Source: Paracoccaceae bacterium (GTDB lineage Bacteria; Pseudomonadota; Alphaproteobacteria; Rhodobacterales; Rhodobacteraceae). Taken from it: DNA of 5,069 bases. Position numbers and translations under genes: made by a program. Of this stretch, positions 5,061 to 5,069 are shown piece by piece. Under the pieces are notes generated by a model, which worked only from the letters and a program-made list of their open reading frames with translations, was not told where the DNA came from and searched no databases. Each line of letters starts with the position of its first letter. Positions within the stretch are counted from its first letter, which is position 1. The stretch is from positions 1 through 5,069 of the forward strand of contig PWWF01000253.1 in assembly GCA_003561595.1 (NCBI GenBank). Direction: 5' to 3'.

Positions 5061-5069
5061 GCCCCTGCG

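Noticed and set aside
1..5069. tRNA, rRNA, CRISPR array, insertion sequence or defence system
   Set aside because: No cloverleaf, regularly spaced repeats, transposase frame with terminal repeats, or nuclease/toxin-antitoxin pair was seen.

Overview
The window looks like chromosomal DNA from a GC-rich, salt-adapted alphaproteobacterium, most likely of the Rhodobacterales. This is inferred from the protein styles (a SRPBCC protein, a divergent class I GAPDH, a 68-residue CspA-like protein, and separate GgpP-like and GgpS genes), the strong GC bias at third codon positions and the alphaproteobacterial-looking control signals. No taxon marker is present. All genes I accept lie on the + strand.

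Layout. (1) 1-383: 3' part of a SRPBCC (START-like) protein, cut by the window edge. (2) 384-1190: about 800 bases with no intact gene. It opens with a perfect inverted repeat (435-458) over the ribosome-binding region of a short frame (469-654). That frame begins like the NikR ribbon-helix-helix domain but then loses family resemblance, so it is probably a decayed regulator. Farther on are a 21-base alternating purine-pyrimidine tract (811-831) and one copy of a GTAGGGTGGGT-type hairpin repeat (981-1005). (3) 1191-2168: a complete GAPDH paralogue with its catalytic Cys/His but altered phosphate-site residues. (4) 2179-2612: a cold-shock protein gene with a candidate heat-shock-sigma (RpoH) type promoter, a leader of roughly 115 bases, and two hairpins after the gene, the second a textbook intrinsic terminator. 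(5) 2683-4991: a two-gene, translationally coupled operon of a HAD phosphatase and glucosylglycerol-phosphate synthase, followed by a large hairpin at the right edge.

How the genes work together. The clear pathway is synthesis of the compatible solute glucosylglycerol. GgpS joins ADP-glucose to glycerol-3-phosphate, and the HAD enzyme upstream is well placed to remove the phosphate. The order phosphatase then synthase matches the domain order of the fused GgpPS enzymes known from some gammaproteobacteria, but here they are two proteins joined by an ATGA start/stop overlap. GAPDH and the cold-shock protein are separate units. No mobile element, CRISPR array, tRNA or rRNA was seen. I did not find a clearly new multi-gene system. 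The items most worth checking are the candidate RpoH promoter on the cold-shock gene, the unusual GAPDH active site, and the decayed NikR-like gene with its intact palindrome.
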